From Bombiscardovia apis (GTDB lineage: Bacteria; Actinomycetota; Actinomycetes; Actinomycetales; Bifidobacteriaceae), in contig NZ_AP026800.1 of NCBI RefSeq assembly GCF_033095945.1, positions 124,001 to 188,000 of the forward strand: a stretch of DNA of 64,000 nt, read 5' to 3'. Below, piece by piece: positions 9,934 through 19,650 of the stretch. Made by a program: the position numbers and the translations under genes. The notes beneath the pieces were generated by a model. The model had not been told where the DNA came from. It ran no database searches and saw only the letters and a program-made list of their open reading frames with translations. Positions within the stretch are counted from its first letter, which is position 1, and each line of letters begins with the position of its first letter.

Positions 9934-12051
9934 TTAGAGTACCGAGTCGTTGTCTACCTGCATTACGTATACGTTGCGTCGCAAATCGCGCGCCCAACTA
10001 CGCGAAATCTCGCCGGCCTCGACCATGTCTTGAATTACGGAGAGCTCAGTAGCATACCCTTCGCGCTTCACTTCTTCGACTGAGTCGCGCATTTCTGAGG
10101 CCTCGCCGAATTCAGTCTTGCCTTCTGCTGAAGATTCTATGAGCTGGTGGTTAATGATGGTGGTAAGCAAGTCTTCGGTCTTAAAGCGCCCTTTGCCCAG
10201 CTCAGCGTACAGCTGCTCGACCACGTGGTGGTTGAGTTCGGCCTGCAAATCGCGCGAAGCTAGGAAGACTTCGTTTTCCGAAACTTTAGGTGTCACATGC
10301 CGGAGACGGTGAATTAGGTGGCGAATCAGCCCTTGAGCCCGTCGCATGGCAATGTGAATGTGCCACTTAACTTCACTGCCCTCGTCCAAGTGGGCCAGAG
10401 AATTCGTGATATGCTCTAGGATCTGTTCGGCTGCTTTTTCGCGCGAATCCTGCGAATAGGCCAGTTCTTCGTCTGTAGCTGCCCCCGCTTCAGAGCTCTC
10501 GCTTGAGCTGTCGGTGGGTTCTTCCTGCTGCTTGCCTTCCTCTTGAATCTCCTCCAGCTTGTTTTCCATATAGGTTTGTTCCCATTGCAGGGTTTGCAGC
10601 TGTAGGGCTTGGGGCTCGCGCGGATTGTACAGCCCAATTTGCGTTTTCAAACGGGCAATGCGCTGGTTGTAGAGGGTGATGACATGCTGCACAGCTAGGC
10701 GATTGCATTCGTCGGTGTGAGCAGAAAGTTCACGTACGGTACGTCGCAACACTTCGATCGACTTCTCCACCTTGGAAGTTTCTGGCCCTTCGTTTTTGGC
10801 TGGTGCCAGCAGCGGTAGGCCGAAGTTTGCCAAGAGCAGGGTCACAATAATCACACCTGCGGCCACGAAAATGAGCTCATTGCGCATGGGGAAGGGGTCG
10901 CCCGATGCCAGTAGGTAAGGGGTGGTAAGCGCCAGCGAGAGCGTAATAGTGCCCTTCGGCCCGCCCAAGGTCATCACTGCTGCTGAGCGCAGGCGGCGAG
11001 CGTTCATAGGAACATGTTTACCGGTCTCGGGGTTGGTGGCGAAGAAGAGCACTCCAGTCACCCATACAAAACGCACTATAATTACGGTGCACGCCACGAG
11101 GGCAATAGTGGCCAGGAGGGTAAGATTACTGACTTTTTTATCGCTCCAAGTGGCTACAAGCGCGCCCGGCAGCAGCATACCCAGAATCACAAATACTGCT
11201 CCATTTAAGCTGAATGAGAGCACCTTCCATACGGAGGTTGAGACAATATTGGTCTTGGAGGTGTTGGGGCCCAGCCCTGTGTGGTCAAAGCGGGCGAGGA
11301 GGCCGGTGGTAACCACGGCCAACACTCCAGAGACATCTAGCCAGTTTTCTGCGACTAAGTAAATGAGGAAGGGCAGGAAGAGTTCCATCAAAATGCGGGT
11401 GGTCATGGATTCCCAGCCCAAGCGGCGGGCGGTTTCAAAGATCCAATTCGATGTGAAACCCATGACAGCGCCAAAGGCGATACCACCCACAAAAGCGATA
11501 ACAAAGCTACTAATGGCGCTAGTTGGCGAGAATGCTCCGGTGACCGCAGCCAAAATGGCGAACTGGAAGCCGATTACGCCCGTAGCGTCATTGAAGAGTG
11601 ATTCGCCCGAGAGTATTGAGCGTTGCCCACTGCTCAGATCCGCATCTTGCCCGATTGATGAGACTGCTACAGCGTCGGTAGGGCCCAAAGCTGCGCCTAG
11701 GGCGAGGGCTGCAGCGAGTGGATACATGGGCCAGACCGCGTGGAGTAGCACTCCCACCATGAGCATGGTAAAGGCTGCTAAGCCGATGGCTAGCGAGAGC
11801 GAAAGTTTGAGTGTTTTCGCCAGTTCTGCCTTGTTAATCGTGTGTGCTTCGTAGTAGAGCAAGGGCGCGATGAAGAGCACCATAAAGAGTTCCGGGTCCA
11901 GCCGCAAGGGCGGAAACATGGGTAAGAGTGCTATTACTAGGCCTAAGGCAATCTGCACTAGGGGAGTGGAGATGCGCGGTATGAAACGGCTCAAGAAGGA
12001 GGAGACGAGCACAGCCGCCATAATGCTGAGAATGAGAATCAGAAGTTCCAC
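9934..12051 (-). CDS. Na+/H+ antiporter, CPA1/NhaP type
   Basis: 705 residues from a GTG at 12051, preceded by AAAGG. The first ~420 residues hold 11-12 membrane helices of the cation:proton antiporter-1 family, including the ALGPTDAVAVSSI region (TDAV with the conserved Asp) and FNDATGVIGF, whose Asp is the expected ion-binding residue. A cytoplasmic tail of ~280 residues is charged and helical, with a Glu/Gln/Ser-rich section, and could regulate transport. It should exchange Na+ or K+ for H+ across the membrane. Divergent from the Ca2+ ATPase gene with a 298-nt gap. Confidence 0.9.
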   Translation of the reverse strand: MELLILILSIMAAVLVSSFLSRFIPRISTPLVQIALGLVIALLPMFPPLRLDPELFMVLFIAPLLYYEAHTINKAELAKTLKLSLSLAIGLAAFTMLMVGVLLHAVWPMYPLAAALALGAALGPTDAVAVSSIGQDADLSSGQRSILSGESLFNDATGVIGFQFAILAAVTGAFSPTSAISSFVIAFVGGIAFGAVMGFTSNWIFETARRLGWESMTTRILMELFLPFLIYLVAENWLDVSGVLAVVTTGLLARFDHTGLGPNTSKTNIVSTSVWKVLSFSLNGAVFVILGMLLPGALVATWSDKKVSNLTLLATIALVACTVIIVRFVWVTGVLFFATNPETGKHVPMNARRLRSAAVMTLGGPKGTITLSLALTTPYLLASGDPFPMRNELIFVAAGVIIVTLLLANFGLPLLAPAKNEGPETSKVEKSIEVLRRTVRELSAHTDECNRLAVQHVITLYNQRIARLKTQIGLYNPREPQALQLQTLQWEQTYMENKLEEIQEEGKQQEEPTDSSSESSEAGAATDEELAYSQDSREKAAEQILEHITNSLAHLDEGSEVKWHIHIAMRRAQGLIRHLIHRLRHVTPKVSENEVFLASRDLQAELNHHVVEQLYAELGKGRFKTEDLLTTIINHQLIESSAEGKTEFGEASEMRDSVEEVKREGYATELSVIQDMVEAGEISRSWARDLRRNVYVMQVDNDSVL

Positions 12052-12349
12052 TGGCAGCCTTTCTGTGTGTGCGCCCCTGCTGGCAGACGCGCGATGTACC
12101 CCCTCTGCCTAACCCTACATGTGCTCCAGAGTGTCGCCGCTTCTATCGCTGGCTCATTGTGCTTTCTACTCGCCACGTGAAGATACGGCTAACAAAGCGC
12201 ACAAAGTCTGGTTGCAGCTTGTATAAGCTGGCAGAATACTGTTGTAACCATTATATGGAGCTGGGAATAAGCATCCAGCGATTTGCATTGATTAGTGCAT
12301 AAGCCACAAAATTAGGTACAACCGACCCACAGAAAGGCCGGCTCATTTT

Positions 12350-15172
12350 ATGTCGGAAAACTTGACTAAGTCAACTAATCAGCCAAGTAACCACCAAGAA
12401 TCACGAGTAAGTAAGAGCGCAGTAAGCGCGCAATCCCAATCCAGCGAGAGATTGGGAGCAGGGGAAGTGCAAGCCAATCAAGACACCTCTTGGCATGCGC
12501 TGAGCGTTCAAGGCACGTTGGCCATCCTCAAAACTGGTCGAAAAGGCCTCACCGGAGCCGAAGCGCAGTCCCGTTTGGAACTCTTCGGTCCTAACGCGCT
12601 GGCTCAGGGCGAGCGCAAACCCAAGTGGAAGCTCATTCTTGAGCAGTTCACCAGCCCCTTGATTGCCGTGCTCATTGTGTGCGGCGTTATCACCATTTTC
12701 CTCGGGCACTATGTCGATGCGGGTGCCATTTTTGCGGTGCTCATTTTGAACGCCATCATCGGTTACGTGCAGGAGTCTAAGGCCGATAAAGCGGTGGAGG
12801 CCTTGACTTCACTAGCTTCTCCCACTACCCGCGTCTTGCGCGAGGGCGATGCTATTACTATCGATGCGGCTGATTTGGTACCCGGAGATGTTGTCTTGCT
12901 TGAGTCTGGCGACCGTGTGCCTGCCGACTTGCGTTTGGTCGATGCCATCCACTTGAAAATTAACGAATCTATGCTCACTGGAGAGAGTGAGGATGCTCGC
13001 AAGGGCACGGACGCAGTTGAGAGCGATGCGGCCCTAGGTGACCGCACCAACGTCGCTTTCTCTGGCACTATGGTCACCTCTGGCCGCGGTCAAGGCGTGG
13101 TTGTGGCGACTGGTGCCGATACTGAGCTGGGCGAAATCAATGATTTAGTCCACGTTTCCAAGGGATTGACTCCGCTGCAAAAGATTCTCAAGCGGGCTGA
13201 GACCGGGATTGCAATCGCCGTCATTTTGGTGGCGGTCTTCGTCTTCATCGGCGGCACTATTCTCGAAGGCAACCCAGCGCAGGCCTTCCTGTCCGCTGTC
13301 TCCCTCGTTGTCGCGTCGATGCCCGAGGCCCTGCCCATCGTGCTCACGGTGGCAATGGCTCTGGGTGTCTCCCGCATGGCCCAATACAATGCGATTGTTC
13401 GATCCCTGCCTGCTGTAGAGACGTTGGGCTCCATCACGGTTATCGGTTCTGATAAAACGGGTACGCTCACCCAAAACCGCATGAGTGTGGAGCAAGTAGC
13501 TCTCGGCGGCGGCTCGGTCCAACAACTTACTGAAGTTAGTGAGTCCCCAGCGGCTCAGGCTTTGCTCAAGGCTGGTGCCCTCACCAATGAGGCCCAGCGC
13601 TCGATTGCAGAGGACGGCAGTACTGTCTATTCAGGAGATGCAGTCGACATGGCTATGGCCCGGGCAGCAGATGAAGCCGGAGCGGTCAACGCTGAGCAAT
13701 TGCAGTCCACTATCGAGTTGCAAACGCCTTACGAGCCCGAGCTCTTGCACTCTATGACTATCCGCCGCAACGAAGATGGTTCCTTGACTCAGTATGTCAA
13801 GGGCGCCCCCGACGCAGTAATGGCCATGTGTACAGCGATGCAAGATGCTAACGGGGCACCCCAAACGCTCGACATCGCAGCAATTCATGCGGCCTACGAG
13901 CAGATGGGTAGCCAAGGCTTGCGTGTTATCGGCGTTGCCAGCAGGCTTATTCCCGCAGGCGAAGACATCGACCAACACAAGCGGGCTCACGATATGACCT
14001 TCCTCGGCTTGGAAGGCATGCTCGATCCGCCGCGCGAGGGTGTACGCGAGGCTATTGCCGACTGCGCAAAGGCCGGCATCCGTGTCATCATGATTACCGG
14101 CGACCACCCCGTTACCGCTGCTGCAATCGGTCAGCGCCTCGGCTTGGAATCAACCGGCCAGGCCCTTACCGGCTCCGAGATGCTGGGTATGAGCGACGAA
14201 GTGCTGGCAGCCCGCCTGCGCGAAACTTCCATTGCCGCACGCGTCTCTCCGCAAGACAAGTTGCGTATCGTAGAAACCTTGCAAAATCAAGGCGAAGTCG
14301 TGGCAGTCACCGGCGACGGTGTCAACGATGCTCCTGCTCTCAAGGCCGCTTCGGTGGGCATTGCTATGGGCGAGTCCGGCACCGATGTGGCGCGCGAAGC
14401 CTCCGATGTGGTCTTGACCGACGACAACTTCGTCACCATCACCCAGGCCGTCCGTCAGGGTCGTGTCACCTTCAAAGCGATTCGCGGCTCGGCGTACTTC
14501 CTCTTGGCCACGGCTGCAGCGGCCATGATTGCAGTAGGCGTCAACGTTATCGCAGACATGCCCCTGCTCTTCCTGCCCCTGCAAATGCTGTGGATTAACT
14601 TCGTCACCAACGGCGTGCAAGATATCGCCCTAGGTTTCGAGCCGGGAGATGGCGAAGAACTCAAGGCCCCGCCGCGCTCGCGTACAGAAGGCCTGCTCTC
14701 TACTACTCTGTGGTCTCGAGTGGCGGTGTGCGGTCTATGGATGGCCACTTGCGTTCTGGTCCTTTTCCACGTCTGCGTCACTCGCGGCATGGATTTGGCT
14801 CAGGCCCGTACTTTGGCCTTAACCCTGCTGGTGCTCTTCAACTTCTTCGTTGCCATGTCTGCTCGCTCGGAAACTAAGTTGATTGCCCAGCTCAATCCGC
14901 TCGACAACAAGTTCCTCCTGCTGGCCTCATTGGTAGCGCTCGCTATCCACGCTGGCGCCATGTATTGGCCGGCTCTGGCAGGCGTCTTGGGTATGGCACC
15001 TCTGAGCTTGCAGCAGTGGGCTTTGTGCTTGGGAGTAGGTCTCACGGTTTTGGTCTTCGCCGAGGGAGACAAGCTGATTCGTCAGTTCCTCGCCCGCCAC
15101 GGCCACAGCCCGCGCTCGGCCATCCACCACACCCGCCGCTCTATCGCATCTATGCTCCGTTCGGGCATCTGA
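12350..15172 (+). CDS. P2-type calcium-transporting ATPase (PacL/PMR1-like)
   Basis: 940 residues. An extra ~40-residue Ser/Gln-rich N-terminus comes before the cation ATPase N domain (SWHALSVQGTLAILKTGRKGLTG). Motifs in order: TGES, the M4 ion-binding segment [21 protein letters not shown] with the phosphorylated Asp, KGAPD, TGDHPVTA, and VTGDGVNDAPALK. M5/M6 contain NFVTNGVQDIALGFE, a Ca2+-pump type site. The PEALP rather than PEGLP sequence is common in bacterial Ca2+ or Mn2+ pumps. AAAGG lies 13 nt before the ATG, a rather long spacing. A terminator follows at 15231. Confidence 0.9.
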   Translation: MSENLTKSTNQPSNHQESRVSKSAVSAQSQSSERLGAGEVQANQDTSWHALSVQGTLAILKTGRKGLTGAEAQSRLELFGPNALAQGERKPKWKLILEQFTSPLIAVLIVCGVITIFLGHYVDAGAIFAVLILNAIIGYVQESKADKAVEALTSLASPTTRVLREGDAITIDAADLVPGDVVLLESGDRVPADLRLVDAIHLKINESMLTGESEDARKGTDAVESDAALGDRTNVAFSGTMVTSGRGQGVVVATGADTELGEINDLVHVSKGLTPLQKILKRAETGIAIAVILVAVFVFIGGTILEGNPAQAFLSAVSLVVASMPEALPIVLTVAMALGVSRMAQYNAIVRSLPAVETLGSITVIGSDKTGTLTQNRMSVEQVALGGGSVQQLTEVSESPAAQALLKAGALTNEAQRSIAEDGSTVYSGDAVDMAMARAADEAGAVNAEQLQSTIELQTPYEPELLHSMTIRRNEDGSLTQYVKGAPDAVMAMCTAMQDANGAPQTLDIAAIHAAYEQMGSQGLRVIGVASRLIPAGEDIDQHKRAHDMTFLGLEGMLDPPREGVREAIADCAKAGIRVIMITGDHPVTAAAIGQRLGLESTGQALTGSEMLGMSDEVLAARLRETSIAARVSPQDKLRIVETLQNQGEVVAVTGDGVNDAPALKAASVGIAMGESGTDVAREASDVVLTDDNFVTITQAVRQGRVTFKAIRGSAYFLLATAAAAMIAVGVNVIADMPLLFLPLQMLWINFVTNGVQDIALGFEPGDGEELKAPPRSRTEGLLSTTLWSRVAVCGLWMATCVLVLFHVCVTRGMDLAQARTLALTLLVLFNFFVAMSARSETKLIAQLNPLDNKFLLLASLVALAIHAGAMYWPALAGVLGMAPLSLQQWALCLGVGLTVLVFAEGDKLIRQFLARHGHSPRSAIHHTRRSIASMLRSGI

Positions 15173-15230
15173 GTTGCGACACAGGGCCTAAGCCCGCAGC
15201 TCTGCGCTGAGATAGCTATATAACGAGCAG

Positions 15231-15262
15231 CAAAGGCGTCGTCGTAATGGCGGCGCCTTTTG
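15231..15262 (+). terminator. Intrinsic terminator after the Ca2+ ATPase
   Basis: CAAAGGCG pairs with CGCCTTTTG across a GC-rich loop that also contributes pairs; the 3' arm holds the T run. Confidence 0.6.
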
Positions 15263-15293
15263 CATACCCGCTTGCCTGTGTCACACTAGTAGT

Positions 15294-15755
15294 GTGAACT
15301 CTTCCATTTCGCCGAGCCCTTGGCATCCAGCTATGAACCAAGCCCTCGCTCAAGCCGCGCTGGCTGCTGCTGAAGGCGACGTTCCAGTCGGTGCAGTCAT
15401 TGTGGGCCCCGATGGTTTCCAGCTCGTATCGCAGGGCTACAACCGCCGTCAAGTCCAGCACGACCCCTTGGCCCACGCCGAAGTGGAGGCGCTGCGGGCA
15501 GCTGGCTCTTGGAATTTGGCCGATTGCACGCTTGTCGTCACATTAGAACCTTGCCCTATGTGTGCGGGCGCTGCCTTGGCCAGCCACGTGGGCCGCATCG
15601 TCTTTGGCGCTTGGGATCCCAAGTTGGGTGCCTGCGGCTCGGTTTGGGATCTGCCTCGTGACCCCCATATCGGCGCTCAACCCGAAGTCGTGGGTGGTGT
15701 CGAAGAAGTGCGCTGTGCCGCCATTTTGCAAGACTTTTTTGACTCCCGACGCTAA
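15294..15755 (+). CDS. tadA: tRNA adenosine(34) deaminase TadA
   Basis: 153 residues. This zinc enzyme deaminates A34 of tRNA-Arg(ACG) to inosine. Both zinc-site motifs are present: HAEVEAL (His ligand plus catalytic Glu) and PCPMCAGA (two Cys ligands). The length matches the family. The GTG at 15294 has no clear Shine-Dalgarno and sits at an imperfect palindrome CACAC-TAGTA-GTGTG, so the gene may be leaderless; an internal ATG at 15332 is out of frame and not an alternative. Confidence 0.93.
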   Translation: MNSSISPSPWHPAMNQALAQAALAAAEGDVPVGAVIVGPDGFQLVSQGYNRRQVQHDPLAHAEVEALRAAGSWNLADCTLVVTLEPCPMCAGAALASHVGRIVFGAWDPKLGACGSVWDLPRDPHIGAQPEVVGGVEEVRCAAILQDFFDSRR

Positions 15756-15788
15756 GCATTGCCTGCGTAGTTTCCCCTACCAACTCCT

Positions 15789-15811
15789 AATTGTCCACCA
15801 TCTGGACAATT
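15789..15811. promoter_or_regulatory. Perfect dyad AATTGTCC-N7-GGACAATT, possible operator
   Basis: Perfect 8-bp inverted repeat with a 7-nt spacer, between tadA and the ketopantoate reductase gene. No T run follows, so it looks more like a repressor site than a terminator. Confidence 0.45.
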
Positions 15812-15944
15812 CACCCCTATCCACCCGCTCTTTCGTGCATACTGCCATATAACCGTTGGGCGTTCTCAAGTGGCATTCCTAAGCCGCAGCGCCCAGCTTC
15901 AGGCCAAAGGGTGTGGCCTGTCCTGTCTAGAAAGGGGCGGAACG

Positions 15945-16934
15945 ATGAAGTATACGATGATCGGCGCTGGCGCTATGGGGTATCGGTACGGAGTTCTGCT
16001 GCAAGAGCTGGCAGGCGTAGAGGTTGACTACATCGATACTTGGCAGCCCAACATTGATGCTGTGCGCAGCCAGGGTGGCGTCTATGTGTCTCGCGACCAT
16101 GCCAACCGTCATTTAGTTCCCATCAATATTTACACTCCTGAAGAGTATGAGGGCGATCCAGACGTGTGGATGGTTTTCATGAAGCAAATGCAGCTGGAAG
16201 ATATGCTCAAGCGTTGTGCCCCGCTCTTTAAGGACCACCAAGTCGTCTTCTCTGCTATGAACGGCTGGGGCCATTTTGAAAAGCTGAGCCAGTACTTCTC
16301 CCAAGACCGCATTTACGGCGGTACCGCTTTGGTTGCTACAGTGCTCAATGGTCCGGGAGACGTTGATTTCATGGGCAAGGCCGGCGCAGGCTCTATGGAG
16401 ATGTGTGCCATGACCGAGGAGATTACCGAGGTGGAGAAGGCTCTCGCAGCCGACTTCCAAACCGCCGGTTTCAACCCCACTATTACCCAGAATTTCCACG
16501 GCACTTGCTTGGCCAAGATTATTTTCAATTCGGTAGCGAATACCTTATGCACCATGTATCAGATTCGCATGGGCCAGTTCATCTCCTTCCCCGGTGCCAT
16601 GAAGATGGTCACTCAGCTGGTCAACGAAGCCTACGATGCCTGCGAGCGCGCTGGTTATCAGATGACCCGCTCCCGCCAAGAAGAGATTGACGCTATCGAG
16701 TATTCCAGCCGCGTTTCCAACCCCCTGCACTATCCCTCTATGTATCAGGATCTGACTGCAGGCCGCCCTACAGAAGTGGACTATATCAACGGTTACATCG
16801 CTCAGCTGGGTCGCGACAACGATTACGTTTGCCGCACCCACGAGTTCGTGGTTCAGGGCGTTCATCTGGCTGAGCTGGCTTTCCAGATTCACCGAGAAGA
16901 GGCCAAGGAGCAAAAGATTCCTACCGTGGCTTAG
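15945..16934 (+). CDS. panE: Ketopantoate reductase (PanE/ApbA) family protein
   Basis: 329 residues from ATG 15945, chosen because AAAGGGGCGG lies just upstream; a longer open frame begins at 15870. The N-terminus MKYTMIGAGAMGYRYG is a Rossmann NADP-binding loop (GxGxMG). The mid-region KIIFNSVANTLC matches the KxxxN element of PanE-type enzymes, with catalytic Lys and substrate-binding Asn. The family reduces 2-dehydropantoate to pantoate for CoA synthesis. Several bifidobacterial paralogues exist, so the exact substrate is less sure. It is alone between a possible operator and a strong terminator. Confidence 0.82.
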   Translation: MKYTMIGAGAMGYRYGVLLQELAGVEVDYIDTWQPNIDAVRSQGGVYVSRDHANRHLVPINIYTPEEYEGDPDVWMVFMKQMQLEDMLKRCAPLFKDHQVVFSAMNGWGHFEKLSQYFSQDRIYGGTALVATVLNGPGDVDFMGKAGAGSMEMCAMTEEITEVEKALAADFQTAGFNPTITQNFHGTCLAKIIFNSVANTLCTMYQIRMGQFISFPGAMKMVTQLVNEAYDACERAGYQMTRSRQEEIDAIEYSSRVSNPLHYPSMYQDLTAGRPTEVDYINGYIAQLGRDNDYVCRTHEFVVQGVHLAELAFQIHREEAKEQKIPTVA

Positions 16935-16958
16935 GGATAAATGCAAGTTATACCTTCT

Positions 16959-17016
16959 GAGGGCGAACACGTCAGTCTGCTTGTAGCATGGAAAGCAGAT
17001 GCGGGTGTTCGCCCTC
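16959..17016 (+). terminator. Strong hairpin terminator after panE
   Basis: GAGGGCGAACAC pairs perfectly with GTGTTCGCCCTC (12 bp), with a nested CTGCTT/AAGCAG stem. The tail GTTGTTGTG is a weak T tract. Confidence 0.65.
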
Positions 17017-17107
17017 GTTGTTGTGAGGGGCTTGGGCTGCGCTCGCAAGAAGGGCCGACCAGCCTGTGCCGTATCAGACGCAAGATAGCCGGCAAAGGAG
17101 AGGTCTT

Positions 17108-19534
17108 GTGTCACGTTTGATTATCGTTTCCAACCGTCTGCCTGTTTCCCTCGACACTGCTGCCGACGGTTCCTATTCCCTGCGTCAAAATGTCGGCGGT
17201 CTAGCCACTGCTATTGGCCCATACCATAAGTCTCACCGCGACTGTTTGTGGATTGGCTGGTCAGGCATCGATCCCGATCAGTATTCGAGCGAGGATTTGG
17301 AAGGCATTAAGCAGGCCTACCAAGAGCGTCGCTGCGTTCCCATTTTCCTTAGCCAAGACGAGCTTGACGGCTATTATGCTGGCTTTTCTAACGATGCGCT
17401 CTGGCCGCTCTTCCACGATTTTTCCCACGAGGCCAGCTTCAACCCCAGTGATTGGGAGATGTACCGCAAGGTCAACAAGAAGTTTGCTCAAGTCATTGAG
17501 CCGCTGCTCTCCAAGGGCGACACTATCTGGATTCAGGACTACCATCTTATGCTCCTGCCCAAGATGCTACGCGAGCGGTTCCCCAGCGCCTCCATCGGCT
17601 GGTTCCTCCATGTGCCATTCCCGAGCGTGGAGATTTTCCGTTCGTTGCCTTGGAGTCATGAAGTATTGGAAGGTGTCCTCGGTGCCGACTTAGTGGGTTT
17701 CCATACTACGGACTTTGTTACGAGCTTCTTGGCCTGTATCCGCCGACTTGCCCCTGAATTTTCGGTGGGCGATGACTCGGTTGTTGATCTTCCAGATGGT
17801 CATCGCGCAGCTGTAGACGCCTTTCCTATTGGCATCGACTACAACCTCTACGCCCGTACTTCTCGCTCGAGTTTGGCCAAGGCCATGCGTCGGGGGATTG
17901 AAACTGCTGCTGGCAAGAATCGCAGTCATTACCGTTCTTCCGTCACAGCTGAGGGCAATGCTGCTGCCGAAGCTGCTTCCCGTGATGGTTCTTGGTGGAG
18001 TCACCATAATCAAGAAGAGGTGCCGGAGCTCATGCTGGCCAGTTCGGCGGCATCTTCTGTTGGCCAGCGAGACAACAAGATTATCGTCTCCGTAGACCGC
18101 CTAGATTACACCAAGGGCCTGCCCGAGCGCCTGGAAGCCTTCGGACGCATGCTCGAAAAATATCCGGAATGGACGGGTCACGTTACCTATTACCTGCTGG
18201 CAACTCCCTCGCGTGAAGACGTTGAGTCATACCGTAAGCTCAAGTCGCAAGTCGACGAATTAGTGGGCAAAATCAACGGTCGCTACTCGCTTTTGGCCTG
18301 GACCCCAATCCACTACATCACACGTTCCCTCTCCATCAAGCCAGTCTGCGGCATCTATGCGGCCGGCGATGTGGCCCTAGTCACCCCGCTTAGAGATGGC
18401 ATGAATCTGGTAGCCAAGGAGTATTTGGCCTGTCACGACGGTCGAGAAGGCGCTCTCGTGCTCTCTAACATGGCCGGTGCTGCCGGCGAGCTCACCGACG
18501 CTTTCATTGTTAACCCCTACGACATCGACATGGTCTGCGAGGCCTTGCACGATGCTCTGGAAATCAGCCCCAGCAAGACCCGCGCTGGCAATATGCGTAT
18601 GCAGGCCCGCCTCAAAGTGCGCACTGCCCAAAACTGGTGCCTCGATTTTTTGGACACCTTGCGCCAGGTCACCACTGCCGGTATGACTTCAAAGCGTATC
18701 CGCATGGAGACCAGGAATCAGATGGTTTCCCAATGGGAGCAAGCCAAGCGCCGCTTGATTTTGTGCGATTACGATGGCACACTCACCCCGCTGGTGCGCA
18801 ATCCTGAACGCGCGCAACCCACCAAAGCTTTGCGTCAGATGCTGCGAGATATTGGCTCCCAGCCCGGCGTCGACCTCTTCCTAGTATCCGGTCGTAGCCA
18901 CGAAACGATGGACGAGTGGTTCTCCGATCTGCCCATCGGTCTTATCGCAGAACACGGCGCTTGGTATAAACCGCTACCGACCAGCCCCGCCACTTCGACA
19001 AGTAGCGCCATCGCTGCTGAAGACGAGCGCAGTTGGCAGCGCAACGATGCTTTGCCTGATCCAGCAGTGTGGCAACCGCAGATTCGCCCCATCATGGATG
19101 AAGCAGTTAAGCGCGTTCCCCAGTCTTTCGTAGAGGTCAAGTCCGACGCTTTGGCCTGGCATTATCGTATGAGCGACCCCAAGTTGGCAGCCTGCGAAGA
19201 TGAGCGCTTGGCCTCCCACCTTCACCAAGTTGTATCTGGCAAGGGTCTGATGGTCATGCGCAATTCCAAGGTTTTAGAGGTCTGCCCGGTTGCCACGAGT
19301 AAGGGTCAGGCCGTCCAGCCGCTCATTGAAAGTGGCAAGTACGATTTCACACTGGCTGTGGGCGACGATGCCACCGACGAAACCATGTTCTCAGTTATTC
19401 CGCAAAATTCGTGGTCAATCAAGATTGGCCCCGGAGATACCAAGGCTCGCGTGCGCATGACAGGCCCCTCGGCAGTTCAATTGCTGCTGCGCGATTTGGC
19501 CGCTGGCACTTCTACCCTTCCCACTGAGGAGTAA
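17108..19534 (+). CDS. otsAB: Bifunctional trehalose-6-phosphate synthase/phosphatase (OtsA-OtsB fusion)
   Basis: 808 residues from GTG 17108, behind AAAGGAGAGG. Residues ~1-520 are the GT20 synthase: SNRLPVSL, GGLATAIGP, HVPFPSVEIF, GFHTTDF, VDRLDYTKGLPERL and TPLRDGMNLVAKEY. Residues ~550-800 are the HAD-family phosphatase: LCDYDGTLTPLV with the nucleophilic Asp, SGRSHETM, and VGDDATDETMF. Together they make trehalose from UDP-glucose and glucose-6-phosphate via trehalose-6-phosphate in the cytoplasm, for stress protection. Between FPIGID and VDRLDYTKG is about 50 residues more than in E. coli OtsA, rich in Ser and Ala. One gene, flanked by terminators. Confidence 0.94.
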   Translation: MSRLIIVSNRLPVSLDTAADGSYSLRQNVGGLATAIGPYHKSHRDCLWIGWSGIDPDQYSSEDLEGIKQAYQERRCVPIFLSQDELDGYYAGFSNDALWPLFHDFSHEASFNPSDWEMYRKVNKKFAQVIEPLLSKGDTIWIQDYHLMLLPKMLRERFPSASIGWFLHVPFPSVEIFRSLPWSHEVLEGVLGADLVGFHTTDFVTSFLACIRRLAPEFSVGDDSVVDLPDGHRAAVDAFPIGIDYNLYARTSRSSLAKAMRRGIETAAGKNRSHYRSSVTAEGNAAAEAASRDGSWWSHHNQEEVPELMLASSAASSVGQRDNKIIVSVDRLDYTKGLPERLEAFGRMLEKYPEWTGHVTYYLLATPSREDVESYRKLKSQVDELVGKINGRYSLLAWTPIHYITRSLSIKPVCGIYAAGDVALVTPLRDGMNLVAKEYLACHDGREGALVLSNMAGAAGELTDAFIVNPYDIDMVCEALHDALEISPSKTRAGNMRMQARLKVRTAQNWCLDFLDTLRQVTTAGMTSKRIRMETRNQMVSQWEQAKRRLILCDYDGTLTPLVRNPERAQPTKALRQMLRDIGSQPGVDLFLVSGRSHETMDEWFSDLPIGLIAEHGAWYKPLPTSPATSTSSAIAAEDERSWQRNDALPDPAVWQPQIRPIMDEAVKRVPQSFVEVKSDALAWHYRMSDPKLAACEDERLASHLHQVVSGKGLMVMRNSKVLEVCPVATSKGQAVQPLIESGKYDFTLAVGDDATDETMFSVIPQNSWSIKIGPGDTKARVRMTGPSAVQLLLRDLAAGTSTLPTEE

Positions 19535-19562
19535 CTGAATCGTTCGCAGCTATCCCCCAAAG

Positions 19563-19606
19563 CCCCCCGGTTCGGTTGAGTGTTTTCACCGAGCCGGGGG
19601 TGTTTT
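19563..19606 (+). terminator. Intrinsic terminator after otsAB
   Basis: CCCCCCGGTTCGGT pairs with ACCGAGCCGGGGG around an 11-nt loop, followed by TGTTTTG. Confidence 0.85.
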
Positions 19607-19650
19607 GCTGCCAGCCTCTTTTGGCGCCAGCTATGAGTTATCGCCTCTGC

